From positions 248,001-312,000 of the forward strand of contig PNMM01000001.1 in the NCBI GenBank assembly GCA_013823625.1: a stretch of 64,000 nucleotides of DNA. Direction: 5' to 3'. The notes under the pieces are model-generated. The model was not told the origin of the DNA, made no database searches, and was given only the letters and a program-made list of their open reading frames with translations. Source of the stretch: Microbacterium sp. GTDB taxonomy: Bacteria; Actinomycetota; Actinomycetes; Actinomycetales; Microbacteriaceae. Shown piece by piece: positions 48,719-57,898 of this stretch (within the stretch, counting starts at the first letter, position 1; every line of letters begins with the position of its first letter). Both the position numbers and the translations under genes were made by a program.

Positions 48719-50074
48719 ATGACCACCAACGCCGAGCACCCTGAGACGACTGAACCGGTCGCAGTTGCCCCCGACACGACGGCGCCCACCGAGGCGCCCC
48801 TCACCGCGCCCGCTGCGGCGCCTGTTGCGGCCTCGGCCGCGGCTCCCGCAGCCGAACGCTCGAAGCTTGCGATGGCTCCGCTCGTCGGCATGCTCGCGGT
48901 CGGTGCCCTCATCGGCGGTGTCGCGGGTGGGGGTGTTGTGGCCGCGGTGCTGGCGACCGATGCACCCACCATCTCGGCGACGTCAAGCACCCCCACGTCG
49001 ATCACGGTCAACGACCCCGACGACGCCACCCTCGTGACCGCGGTCGTCGCCAAGGCCATGCCCGCTGTTGTCACCCTGACGGTCGCCGGCGGCGGTGCGT
49101 CGGGCAACGGCTCGGGTGTCATTCTCAGCGCTGACGGGTACGTGCTCACCAACAACCACGTCGCTACTCTCGAAGGCGCCACGAGCGACCCGAGCATTCG
49201 CGTGACGCTCTCTGACGGCCGCATCTTCGATGCCGAGCTCGTGGGCAGCGACCCCATCGCCGACCTCGCGGTCGTCAAGCTCGAAGGGGCCGACGACCTG
49301 CCGGTCATCGAGTTTGCTGACTCTGACGCCCTCAACGTGGGCGATCAGACCGTCGTCATCGGCGCGCCTCTCGGGCTCGCGGGTTCGGTGTCGAACGGCA
49401 TCGTTTCAGCGCTCAACCGCTCGATCACCGTGCGCTCGTCGGCGGTTCCCGACTCGGCCGCTCCGCAGCAGCCCGACAGCGGGAGCGAAAACGGCACGGA
49501 TGCTCCCTTCGACTTCTGGGACTTCTCCGAGCCCGACGGCCAGACCACCGAGCCGCAACCGGTGACGTCGACGACGGTCGCCCTGCCGGTCATCCAGACG
49601 GACGCGGCGATCAACCCCGGCAACTCGGGTGGCGCCTTGCTCGATTCGGAGGGCCGACTCATCGGTATCGTCGTCGCGATCGCGTCGACGGGCGGCAGCG
49701 GAGCCCAGTCGGGCAGCATCGGCGTCGGCTTCTCGATTCCGTCGAACTTCGCCCAGCGCGTCGCCAATGAGCTCATCGAAACCGGCTCGGCGAGCCACGG
49801 CTTGCTCGGGGCGAGCGTCACCGATTCGCTCAACGACCCCGCAAGCACCGTCATCGGCGCGCTCATCGACAGCCTGCTGCCCGATGGTGCCGCAGAGGCC
49901 GCGGGTCTGCGTGCGGGCGACATCATCACCACGTTCAACGGTGTGCCCATCACCGACAGTGTCGACCTCACCGCTCAGGTGCGTGTGTTGCCGGCCGGAG
50001 CAACGACAACGCTCACCTACGTTCGCGACGGCGAAGCGTTTGACATCGAGGTCACCCTCGGCGAGCTGCCGTAA
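48719..50074 (+). CDS. membrane-anchored HtrA/DegP-like serine protease with PDZ domain
   Basis: A 451-residue S1C protease. An Ala/Pro/Glu-rich cytoplasmic start is followed by a membrane helix (MAPLVGMLAVGALIGGVAGGGVVAAVLA, residues 52-79). The triad is complete: His147 in LTNNHVAT, Asp182 in ADLAVVKLE and Ser303 in NPGNSGGALLD. An acidic insertion of about 45 residues lies before the serine. The C-terminal PDZ domain begins near 350 and includes GLRAGDIITTFNGVPI. It degrades misfolded exported proteins. AAAGGAG precedes the ATG at 10-nt spacing, and a hairpin follows the gene. Confidence 0.93.
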   Translation: MTTNAEHPETTEPVAVAPDTTAPTEAPLTAPAAAPVAASAAAPAAERSKLAMAPLVGMLAVGALIGGVAGGGVVAAVLATDAPTISATSSTPTSITVNDPDDATLVTAVVAKAMPAVVTLTVAGGGASGNGSGVILSADGYVLTNNHVATLEGATSDPSIRVTLSDGRIFDAELVGSDPIADLAVVKLEGADDLPVIEFADSDALNVGDQTVVIGAPLGLAGSVSNGIVSALNRSITVRSSAVPDSAAPQQPDSGSENGTDAPFDFWDFSEPDGQTTEPQPVTSTTVALPVIQTDAAINPGNSGGALLDSEGRLIGIVVAIASTGGSGAQSGSIGVGFSIPSNFAQRVANELIETGSASHGLLGASVTDSLNDPASTVIGALIDSLLPDGAAEAAGLRAGDIITTFNGVPITDSVDLTAQVRVLPAGATTTLTYVRDGEAFDIEVTLGELP

Positions 50075-50082
50075 AGCCGTGA

Positions 50083-50118
50083 CGGTCGTGCGCCGGTCGC
50101 GAGATCGGCGCACGACCG
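50083..50118 (+). terminator. hairpin after the htrA-like gene
   Basis: A 13-bp perfect stem, CGGTCGTGCGCCG and CGGCGCACGACCG, around a 10-nt loop, 8 nt past the stop. No T tract. Confidence 0.6.
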
Positions 50119-50124
50119 AGGCAC

Positions 50125-50130
50125 TACCCT
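50125..50130 (+). promoter_or_regulatory. -10 box TACCCT, leaderless promoter of the GT2 gene
   Basis: TACCCT ends 8 nt before the ATG at 50139. Confidence 0.45.
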
Positions 50131-50138
50131 CGTGAGGT

Positions 50139-51188
50139 ATGGGCCAGCCTGCACCGTCGCACCCCGGCGTGAGCTTCGTCATGCCCGTCTACAACGAGGC
50201 CGCCTACATCGATGACGCCATCGACAGCGTGCTCGCCCAGCACTACGAGGGCGAACACGAACTCGTCGTGGTGCTCGGCCCCTCGACCGACGGCACGACC
50301 GAACGCGTCACCGAGCGCGCGGCGACGGATGCCCGCGTGCGGGTTGTCACCAACGACGCCCTCTCGATTCCGCTGAGCCTCAATCTCGGCATTCGTGCCG
50401 CTGCCCACGACATCATCGTGCGGGTCGACGCGCACACCGAACTGCAACCTGACTACACCGCGATGGGGGTTGCCACTCTGCTGCGCACGGGCGCCGCGAG
50501 CGTCGGCGGGCTCATGGTCGCCACGGGTCGTGGGCGGCTGCAGTCGGCGATCGCGCGGGCCTACAACAGCCGGCTCGGGCTGGGGGGCGGCGCGTACCAC
50601 GGGGGAGCATCCGAAGGCCCCGCCGAAAGCGCCTATCTGGGCATCATGCGACGCGAGGCGCTGCTCGCCGTGGGGCTCTACGACGAGGGCCTCAAGCGCG
50701 GCGAAGACTGGGAGCTCAACTTTCGGTTGCGCGATGCCGGCCACCTCGTGTGGCTCGATCCTGCTTTGCGCGTGACGTATTGGCCGCGCTCGACCTGGGC
50801 CAAGCTCGCCCGGCAGTTCACGGCCACGGGCATTTGGCGCGGCGAACTCGTGCGTCGCCTGGGTGGCCGCAACTCGCTGCGCTACTTTGCCCCGCCCGCA
50901 CTCGTGGCGTCGATGGCGTTGAGTGCGGCACTGCTCGTGCTGCAACTCACGGGAGTCGTGTCAGGGCTCGCGAGCCTCGTGCTCTCGGTCGTTCACGCGG
51001 GCCCCGCGCTGTATGCACTCGTGTTGCTGGGGTTGCTCGTCACGCCATCGAGCGGGCCAACCCTCGCCGACCGCGCCACGTTCGCGCGCGTCATCGCGGT
51101 CATGCACCTCAGTTGGGGCTTCGGCTTCGTGCGCGGTTTTCTCTTCGGAGCGCGCGACGCGATCGACACCTCGCGCACTGAGTCCTAA
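50139..51188 (+). CDS. family 2 glycosyltransferase with membrane tail
   Basis: A 349-residue GT-A enzyme of the ExoA/succinoglycan type. VSFVMPVYNEAAYIDDAIDSVL starts the nucleotide-sugar site; IIVRVDAHTEL is the DxD-type metal motif; LKRGEDWELNFRLRDAG carries the acceptor-side ED. Two or three C-terminal helices (ALVASMALSAALLVLQLTGVVSGL and the following) anchor it. It likely adds a sugar to a lipid-linked or wall polymer. It opens the wall-polymer cluster and is convergent with the TagF-like gene. Confidence 0.88.
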   Translation: MGQPAPSHPGVSFVMPVYNEAAYIDDAIDSVLAQHYEGEHELVVVLGPSTDGTTERVTERAATDARVRVVTNDALSIPLSLNLGIRAAAHDIIVRVDAHTELQPDYTAMGVATLLRTGAASVGGLMVATGRGRLQSAIARAYNSRLGLGGGAYHGGASEGPAESAYLGIMRREALLAVGLYDEGLKRGEDWELNFRLRDAGHLVWLDPALRVTYWPRSTWAKLARQFTATGIWRGELVRRLGGRNSLRYFAPPALVASMALSAALLVLQLTGVVSGLASLVLSVVHAGPALYALVLLGLLVTPSSGPTLADRATFARVIAVMHLSWGFGFVRGFLFGARDAIDTSRTES

Positions 51189-51205
51189 TCGACAGCGTCG
51201 ATTAG
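51185..51205. terminator. bidirectional hairpin holding both stop codons
   Basis: CTAATCGA, loop CAGCG, TCGATTAG. The TAA of the GT2 gene and the TAA of the convergent TagF-like gene lie in opposite arms of one 8-bp hairpin. Confidence 0.6.
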
Positions 51206-54015
51206 CCCGCGTCGAGCATCCCCGCCGCCAGCACGCGTGCGACGACGCGCTCGGCCGCGTGTCCGTCGTCGAGTGCCGTGAACCGCTCGCGCCACGCCTG
51301 CATCGCGCCGGATGCTCCCGCCCCGTCGCCCCCCGCCGCTAGCCGCGCCAGCTCGGCCAGCAGGGCATCCCGGCTCTCGGTCACGGTCACGGGCGCCTCG
51401 GCGAGCAGGTCGAAGTAGAAGCCGCGCAACTCGCTCTCGTAGTGCTCACGGTCGGGCGCGAACAACACGAGGGGAGTGCTCGTCGCCGTCACGTCGAACA
51501 TGAGCGAGCTGTAGTCGGTGATGACGACGTCGGCCGCGAGTAGCAGGTCGGCCATGTCGGGGTAGGTCGTGACGTCGATGAGCCCGGGGGCGTCGAGGTT
51601 GCGACCGTGGCGCAGAGTGCGGCTGTGTCCACGTACGAGCACGACGTGCTCGCCCGGCAGTTCGGCGAGCGCGGCGGGCAAGCTCGGCAGGTCGACGAAG
51701 TCGACGATCTGCGCCGCGTCGTCGCGCCAGGTCGGCGCGTACAGCACGGCGCGCTGCCCGGGCTGCACCCCCAGCCGCTCGCGCACGGCGGCGCGAACGG
51801 CAGGGTCGGCGTGCACGAGTACGTCGTTGCGGGGGTAGCCCTCAACCCACACCGGCCCGCCGAACGCGTACGCCCTCCGCAAGATCTCGGCCGCGTACGG
51901 GTTCTGGGCGAGCAGCACTGTCCACCGGCGGCTCTCTCGCCGCACGGCGATGCGCGTGCGCAGCCCCACCCCGTCGCGGTCGAGCGCGAGTCGCTTGAGC
52001 ATGGTGCCGTGCCAGGTTTGAAGCACGGTTTGGTGGCGGCGGGGCATCCATCGCTTGCGCAACCAGTCGTTGATGACGAGCAGCCGCGCGTCAGCCCGCA
52101 CGCGCCACCACTCGGCTGAGCCTTCGACGATCGCGACCGACCCTTCGGGCACGGCGATCGAGCGATCGACGACCGACCAGTAGCGCGTCACGTCGGGCCG
52201 CACGCGCGCGAGCTCGCGGTCAATCGCGAGCGGGTTACAGGCGACGGTCTGGCTATAGAAGCTCTCGAAGAACACGGCGTTCTCGGGGGCCGCCGTGCGT
52301 CGGCGGTACTGCTTCTCGAGGCGCTTCTGGGCGGATGCTCCACGCTCGTCGTCGCCGAGCGGCGCCGCAACGCGCAGCACGAGGGTTCCGGCATCGGCGC
52401 GCAGCTCAGCCCGCAACAGGTCGCTGCGCACCGGCGGCACTGTCTCGGCCGTGACGACCGCGCGCGCGCTCGCGTGCACGTCGCCCGCGAGCGTCACGAC
52501 CAAGCGATAGTCATCACTGCGCGGCACAAGCTCGTGCGCGCCCCAGCGGTCGCTCACGAGCGAGCCCGTGGCGCTGAAGGTGCCGTCGCCGTGCTCGACT
52601 GCGAGCTCGATTTCTTGCCGAGGCCCGACCAGGGCGAGTCGCGTGATCGGCCGGGGGGTCTCGCCGCGAATCGCCACCGCGCGCTCGGTGAGCTCAGCCG
52701 CGGTGACGACGAGGCGTGAGAGACCGCGTTCTGTCGCTGCGACGACCGTCGGTCGTGTGTCGCCCAGCAGCCCCAGCACGGCGTCGAGCACGCGCTCGGT
52801 CGCGCGCCCGTCGAGGTGGTCGACCACCTCATCGCGCAACCACGCCGCGTGCGAGAGAGCGGCGGCGCGGCCCGGCCCTTCGAGCACGGCATCGAGCCGG
52901 TGCAGAGTCTCGGCCCAGGTTGAGGCGGGATCCCCGCCGCTGAACTCGCGATAGGGCTGGTAGAGGCCGCGCGTCGCCAGGTACTGCGACAGATCGGGCG
53001 CGAAGAACACGCTCGGCACCTGGGCGATGGCGGCGTCGAACGCGATCGAGCTGTAGTCGGTGACGAGAGCGTCGAGTGCTGGCAGCGCCGGCGTCACGTC
53101 GGTCAGAGCATCGCGGCCGAGCAACCGGATGCGGGGCGAGCTCGCGGCGCCCTCCGCATACGAGCCCGCGCCGAGCGGGTGCGAGCGAATGAGCAGCGTC
53201 GCGTCGGTGCGGTCGGCCCACGCCGCGATGGCCTGCCACTCGGGGGGCGTCGGAATCGCGGCATCCACCGCGCCGTCGCGCCAGGTGGGGGCATAGAGCA
53301 CGACCGGGCCAGCATCCGGAAGCGGATTGTCGCCAGCCGCCACGAGAGCGTGCGAGACGAGAGCGCGAGCGGTCTCACGCCGCGACTCGGCCGTGCCCAC
53401 GAGCAGCACGTCGTCGCGCGGGTCTCCCGTGACGATGACGCGCGAGGCCGGCAAGCCAAACGCCGAGCGGATGCGCGCCGCGACGAGTTCTGAAGCCACC
53501 GGAAAGAGCGCGATCTGCGCGCCGGCTCGGCGGTAGAGCGCAGCCATGAGTCGGCCAACGCCCGGCAGCGAACCGATGAGGGGCAGCCGCAGAGCGGCCC
53601 CCGTGTCGAGGTGCAGTCGCTTGAGTGGGATGCCGTGCCACAGCTGCACGACGCGCGCGCCACTCACGCCAAAGCGATTGACGTCGCCGAAGCCGTGCGT
53701 CACAACCACGACACCCGCGCGCAGCGTGGCCCAGAGCCCGCGCGGGCCTCCCTTGCGCAACGCCCGAATTCCTCGCGCTCGGGCCGCGGCGAGTTCGTCG
53801 GCACTCGACGCGAGCCACGTGAGGTGTCGCTCGGGCTCACGCGCGGCGGATAGCTCGTAAAGCGCGAGTGCGCCCTCGCCGAGGCCGATGCCCGAACCGA
53901 AAACCCACCGGCGCGGGCTGCGCGGAACGAGCACGGCCGCGAGCGCCCCGAGCGCATAGAGCGGGGCGCGAGCGAGTACGCGCGCGTTGCCGGCGCTGAA
54001 CGTGAAGCGGGCCAT
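51202..54015 (-). CDS. tandem-domain CDP-glycerol glycerophosphotransferase (TagF-like)
   Basis: A 937-residue protein with two copies of the Glyphos_transf domain. Copy 1 has VVQLWHGIPLKRL near residue 125 and DALVTDYSSIAFD near 325; copy 2 has VLQTWHGTMLKRL near 668 and DVVITDYSSLMFD near 840. Each has an APTWR motif. Between them is a beta-rich segment of about 150 residues. TagF-type enzymes polymerise glycerol phosphate from CDP-glycerol. Two catalytic domains could give priming plus polymerisation, or make two linkages. The ATG at 54015 is chosen because upstream residues are not conserved. It is divergent from a second gene of the family. Confidence 0.88.
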   Translation of the reverse strand: MARFTFSAGNARVLARAPLYALGALAAVLVPRSPRRWVFGSGIGLGEGALALYELSAAREPERHLTWLASSADELAAARARGIRALRKGGPRGLWATLRAGVVVVTHGFGDVNRFGVSGARVVQLWHGIPLKRLHLDTGAALRLPLIGSLPGVGRLMAALYRRAGAQIALFPVASELVAARIRSAFGLPASRVIVTGDPRDDVLLVGTAESRRETARALVSHALVAAGDNPLPDAGPVVLYAPTWRDGAVDAAIPTPPEWQAIAAWADRTDATLLIRSHPLGAGSYAEGAASSPRIRLLGRDALTDVTPALPALDALVTDYSSIAFDAAIAQVPSVFFAPDLSQYLATRGLYQPYREFSGGDPASTWAETLHRLDAVLEGPGRAAALSHAAWLRDEVVDHLDGRATERVLDAVLGLLGDTRPTVVAATERGLSRLVVTAAELTERAVAIRGETPRPITRLALVGPRQEIELAVEHGDGTFSATGSLVSDRWGAHELVPRSDDYRLVVTLAGDVHASARAVVTAETVPPVRSDLLRAELRADAGTLVLRVAAPLGDDERGASAQKRLEKQYRRRTAAPENAVFFESFYSQTVACNPLAIDRELARVRPDVTRYWSVVDRSIAVPEGSVAIVEGSAEWWRVRADARLLVINDWLRKRWMPRRHQTVLQTWHGTMLKRLALDRDGVGLRTRIAVRRESRRWTVLLAQNPYAAEILRRAYAFGGPVWVEGYPRNDVLVHADPAVRAAVRERLGVQPGQRAVLYAPTWRDDAAQIVDFVDLPSLPAALAELPGEHVVLVRGHSRTLRHGRNLDAPGLIDVTTYPDMADLLLAADVVITDYSSLMFDVTATSTPLVLFAPDREHYESELRGFYFDLLAEAPVTVTESRDALLAELARLAAGGDGAGASGAMQAWRERFTALDDGHAAERVVARVLAAGMLDAG

Positions 54016-54115
54016 CGCGCCCGATTCTGTCACCTCGCCACCACAAAGCGAACAAGTGGGTAACGGTGTGGTGGTTTGGCCGTATCGGCACGGTGCCCGC
54101 TGAAAGAATCGAGAC

Positions 54116-55417
54116 ATGAAGCTCGTGAGCCAGTTCAAGACCGCGCGGCGCATCCTGCGCGACCTCCTGCGCTCGCGACGCAATCGCAACGCCCTCGCGA
54201 AGCGGCTGGAGACCGAGGGCACCCCTCCCGCGGTCGGCACGATCGAGATCGCCGTTTACTTCGCTGACACGCGCGTGAACCTGTACCAGATTCGGCAGTG
54301 GTATGCGCCGCTCGCTGAGCTTGCGAAAGAGCATCCGGTCGCCATCATCAGTCGCAGCCCCGGCACCATGATGACGCTGCTCGACGAGGCCCCCGTGCCC
54401 CCCGTGTACTTGCGCAAGGTCACCGACCTCGAAAAGTTCGTGGCTCAGCAGCCGCTACGCATCGTGTTCTACGTCAACCAGAACACCAAGAACTTTCAGA
54501 TGTTCCGCTATGGCCGCATGTGGCACGTGTTCATCAACCATGGCGAGAGCGACAAGATGTACATGACCACCAACCAGTACAAGGCGTACGACTACGCCTT
54601 CGTCGCTGGGCAGGCCGCGAAAGATCGCCTCGCGCGCAAGCTGTGGGACTACGACCTTGAGAAGAAGGTGCTCGACATCGGGCGCCCGCAGGCCGACCAC
54701 TTCGCGGGCGAAACGCCCTACACGCCCGACGATCGCACGGTTGTGCTCTACGCCCCCACGTGGGAGGGCGACCGCCCCGCGGCGGCCTACGGCTCGATTG
54801 CGAGTCACGGTGAGGCCCTTGTGGATGCCCTGCTCGCGAGTGGCCGCCACCGCGTCATCTATCGCCCGCACCCGCGCAGCGGGGTGGTAAGCCGCGCGTA
54901 CGGCGCTGCCAATCGACGCATCGTCGCGGCCCTGGAGCGTGCCAACGCCGCCGACTCCTCAGCCCAGCACGTGCACGACACGGGCTCAGCGCTCGGCTGG
55001 CAGCTCTCTGCCGCCGACGTCGCCATCACTGATATCTCGGCGATGGTCTACGACCGACTCGCGACGGGCAAGCCCATCATCGTGGCGCGGCCCGCATCAC
55101 CCGAGGCCGAGATTGACGACTCGGGGTACTTGAGCGACTGCGAGTGGCTCACGACCGAGGGCGCGGCGAGCATCGTTCCGCTCGTCGATCGCGTGCTCAC
55201 GAGCGCTGAAGCCCACGACAAGCTCACGCACTGGGTGCAGCGCTACTTCGGCGACACGACTCCGGGGGCGGCGACGGCGCGTTTTCACGGAGCCGTCGAG
55301 ACTCTCTATGCCGAGTGGAATCGGGTGGCGGCCATCCACGCCCACGACCCGATCACGTCGGAGTCGAACCCTTTCGACGACGAAGACGACGAAGACGAGG
55401 CTCCTTCGGGGGACTAA
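54116..55417 (+). CDS. CDP-glycerol glycerophosphotransferase-family protein, single domain
   Basis: A 433-residue protein. The diagnostic parts are VFINHGESDKMYMTTNQYKAYDYAFVAGQ (replacing the WHG motif of classical members with NHGES), VLYAPTWEGD and DVAITDISAMVYDRL. The helical N-terminus is basic and may associate with the membrane; the C-terminus is strongly acidic (DDEDDEDEAPSGD). It may act as a primer enzyme or on another polyol phosphate. It is divergent from the TagF-like gene, and its last 65 nt overlap the convergent gene at 55353. Confidence 0.85.
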   Translation: MKLVSQFKTARRILRDLLRSRRNRNALAKRLETEGTPPAVGTIEIAVYFADTRVNLYQIRQWYAPLAELAKEHPVAIISRSPGTMMTLLDEAPVPPVYLRKVTDLEKFVAQQPLRIVFYVNQNTKNFQMFRYGRMWHVFINHGESDKMYMTTNQYKAYDYAFVAGQAAKDRLARKLWDYDLEKKVLDIGRPQADHFAGETPYTPDDRTVVLYAPTWEGDRPAAAYGSIASHGEALVDALLASGRHRVIYRPHPRSGVVSRAYGAANRRIVAALERANAADSSAQHVHDTGSALGWQLSAADVAITDISAMVYDRLATGKPIIVARPASPEAEIDDSGYLSDCEWLTTEGAASIVPLVDRVLTSAEAHDKLTHWVQRYFGDTTPGAATARFHGAVETLYAEWNRVAAIHAHDPITSESNPFDDEDDEDEAPSGD

Positions 55418-56207
55418 GTTGGTCGAGCTCCGCCGGCCACCGTGCTGGCGCGGGTCCGAACGCTTGCTGCGCTGTGCGCACGACCTTGCCCCCGATGAGG
55501 CGGTTGCCCGCGCCGCCAATGACGGCGCCAATGCCAAACGGTACGAGACGACCGGCCATGCTACCGCCTTGCTTCACCGCCATGCTCTTGACGAGTTCGT
55601 CGCGCAGTCGCTTGTTGAGTAGCCCGACGAGCGCCTTGGGCATGCCCGCCGTGATCGACTCACCCCAGTACTGCGTGCGGTCGGGGCCGCGCCCTGTCGC
55701 TTGGCCCACGAACTGTTGCACGAGTTCTTTGCCCGGGCCCCCGAGCATGAGCGCCATCACGAGGTTGTGGGCACGTTCTTCGTCGTCGACCACGATGCCG
55801 TGAATCTCGGCGATCGATTGGGCGAACAAGGCCGTCATCTCGAAGAACGCCACGGTCTCGACACCGATGACCGTGAGCCCCAGGGCCGTGCCGACGCCCG
55901 GTATGAGCGACGCTGCGCCACTGCCCGCACCGGTCAGAGTCACGCTATTGAGAAAGCGCCGCTCGAGAATCATGATGACCTGTTCGGGAGTCGCCGCGGG
56001 GTACTGGCGGCGAATCGAGCGGATGTGCAGCAGCACGGCCGGACGCTGCGCCGACATCGCGGCGCGAAGCGCCCGCACGAGAACGGGGTCGGCGACGGGA
56101 GCCACGATCTCGGTCGACGGCACGGCAAGAGACGCATCCTCGATCGGGATGCCCTGCAGGGGCTCGCGCTCGAGTGCGCTGTCGTTCTCGCTCGGGGTGA
56201 GGGTCAC
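55353..56207 (-). CDS. conserved protein with hydrophobic glycine-rich segments
   Basis: A 284-residue protein. After an acidic start it has an amphipathic basic helix (LLHIRSIRRQYPAATPEQVIMILERRF), then hydrophobic glycine-rich stretches (GAGSGAASLIPGVGTALGLTVIGVETVAFFEMTALFA and LVPFGIGAVIGGAGNRLIGG, read in parts). The pattern recalls EcsC-type membrane-associated proteins, but I am not certain. The basic tail RLRRLRRRKG overlaps the 3' end of the preceding gene on the other strand. GGAGG precedes the GTG at 56207. A direct link to wall-polymer synthesis is not shown. Confidence 0.6.
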   Translation of the reverse strand: MTLTPSENDSALEREPLQGIPIEDASLAVPSTEIVAPVADPVLVRALRAAMSAQRPAVLLHIRSIRRQYPAATPEQVIMILERRFLNSVTLTGAGSGAASLIPGVGTALGLTVIGVETVAFFEMTALFAQSIAEIHGIVVDDEERAHNLVMALMLGGPGKELVQQFVGQATGRGPDRTQYWGESITAGMPKALVGLLNKRLRDELVKSMAVKQGGSMAGRLVPFGIGAVIGGAGNRLIGGKVVRTAQQAFGPAPARWPAELDQLSPPKEPRLRRLRRRKGSTPT

Positions 56208-56269
56208 GCCAACCTCCAGGCCTCGTTCGCTGTCAGTCTATGAGCCCCGGCTGAGCGGCCCTCGGGCGG

Positions 56270-57034
56270 TCAGTCGACGATCGTGCTCGTGACGCCCGCG
56301 CCGTAGTCGCGGTTGTACGCGTCGAGCACGTCACCGATCGGGCCGTCGAGCACGAGTGCGCCCTTGTCGAGATAGAGCCCGCGCGTGCAAAAGCGCTTGA
56401 GGTCGCGTTCGTTGTGCGACACGAAAAAGAGGGTGCGCCCACCGGCGAGCAATTGGTCGATGCGCGCGTAGCACTTGTCGCGAAACGCCTTGTCGCCCAC
56501 GGCGAGCACTTCGTCAACAAGCAGAATCGGCTCTTCGAGGCGAGAGATCACCGAGAACGCCAGTCGCACCTTCATGCCACTCGAGAGGTGCTTGTACGGC
56601 GTGCCGACGAAGTCGCGCAGTTCGGCAAAGTCGATGATCTCGTCGTAGCGTTCGTCGATCTCGCGCTTGGGCATGCCGTGCAGGCCTGCCGTGAGGTAGA
56701 GGTTTTCGCGCACGGTCAGGTCGTCGACGAACCCGCCCGTGATCTCGATGAGCGGGGCAACGCCCCCGTGCACGTCGACAGCCCCTTCGTCGGGCAGCAT
56801 GACCCCCGCGACGAGCTTGAGCAGCGTCGACTTGCCCTGCCCGTTTCGGCCGACGACGCCGATGGCTTCACCGGCGCGCACCTCGACGCTCACGTTGCGC
56901 AATGCCCAGAACTCATTGGGGCGCGAGCGTCGCTTCGACCCGGCGAAGAGGTCTTTGAACGATCGGCGCCCACGACGATTGCGGCGAAAGCGAATGCCCG
57001 CATCAGCCACGCGAATGACGGTCTCGGCGGTCAC
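56270..57034 (-). CDS. ABC transporter ATPase for polysaccharide/teichoic acid export (TagH/Wzt-like)
   Basis: A 254-residue ATPase. Walker A is VGRNGQGKSTLLKL, the signature LSSGMKVRLAFS, Walker B ILLVDEVLAVGD, and the switch His in LFFVSHNERD. The VLAVGD after Walker B and the early start (IRFRRNRRGRRSFKDL) mark the polysaccharide-exporter group. It drives export of the wall polymer made by the TagF-like enzymes. The GTG start shares a base with the TAG stop of the permease gene (TAGTG), so the two are co-translated. Confidence 0.92.
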   Translation of the reverse strand: MTAETVIRVADAGIRFRRNRRGRRSFKDLFAGSKRRSRPNEFWALRNVSVEVRAGEAIGVVGRNGQGKSTLLKLVAGVMLPDEGAVDVHGGVAPLIEITGGFVDDLTVRENLYLTAGLHGMPKREIDERYDEIIDFAELRDFVGTPYKHLSSGMKVRLAFSVISRLEEPILLVDEVLAVGDKAFRDKCYARIDQLLAGGRTLFFVSHNERDLKRFCTRGLYLDKGALVLDGPIGDVLDAYNRDYGAGVTSTIVD

Positions 57035-57831
57035 TAGACCTCCTTCAAGACGGCGCGCACCATGCGCCGGAAGACGAGAATGCCGATCGCGAGAATGACG
57101 AGACTCATGACGGCCGCGATGATCACGGCGCGGGCATCCAGCTGATCCGGAAAGAAGCTCGCCCGATAGAGCGAGATGATGCCGGCGAGCGGGTTGAACG
57201 ACGCCCAGAAGTCGAGGCCATGGGGCAGGTCACCCAGGCCATAGATGATGGGCGAGGCGTAGAACAAGAAGCGCAACACGAGCTTGACCGCGCGCTCGAG
57301 GTCACGGAAGAAGACCACGAGGGGGGCGATGATGAGCCCGAGCCCGACGGTCAGGATTGCTTGCAGCACGATCGCAACGGGCAGCCACAGCACGCCCCAG
57401 GTCGGCTGCGCGCCGAAGATCATCGCGAAGATCACGATGACCGGCAGGGCCGCGATGAACTCGATGCCTTTCGAGAGCACGATGCGGTTGACCCAAATCG
57501 TGCGGGGAATGCGCGTCGAGCGCACGAGCTTGGCGTCTTTCGTAAACGCGCGCGTCGCGTCGCCCACGGCGCCGTTGAACCACATCCACGGCAGCAAGCC
57601 GGCGAGCAGAAACACGATGTAGGGCTCGTAGCCGATTGTGCGATCAACAACCTGCGTGAAGACGAACCAGTAGATGACCGCCATCACCAGGGGGTCGAGC
57701 ACCGACCACAGGTAGCCCAAGAACGAGGTGGCGTAGCGCACCTTGAGATCGCGGCTCGTCAGCAGCCACAGCGATTGCCGATAGACCTGCGCGGGAGTGC
57801 GCGCGGGTCGCGGCGGTAGGGCGGTGGTCAC
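57034..57831 (-). CDS. ABC transporter permease for polysaccharide/teichoic acid export (TagG/Wzm-like)
   Basis: A 265-residue, six-helix permease of the ABC-2 family. LLTSRDLKVRYATSFLGYLWSVLDPLVMAVIYWFVF in sections is the conserved start of TagG/Wzm proteins; the last helix ends in VFRRMVRAVLKEV. It forms the exporter with the ATPase encoded directly downstream. The GTG at 57831 is chosen for protein length; there is no good ribosome site, and GTG at 57852 is possible. Confidence 0.9.
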   Translation of the reverse strand: MTTALPPRPARTPAQVYRQSLWLLTSRDLKVRYATSFLGYLWSVLDPLVMAVIYWFVFTQVVDRTIGYEPYIVFLLAGLLPWMWFNGAVGDATRAFTKDAKLVRSTRIPRTIWVNRIVLSKGIEFIAALPVIVIFAMIFGAQPTWGVLWLPVAIVLQAILTVGLGLIIAPLVVFFRDLERAVKLVLRFLFYASPIIYGLGDLPHGLDFWASFNPLAGIISLYRASFFPDQLDARAVIIAAVMSLVILAIGILVFRRMVRAVLKEV

Positions 57832-57898
57832 GAACGACAACGCTAGCGCCACGCGTGCGCATTCGCCCGCGAATGTGCCGTTCGGGACGCTCGAACGC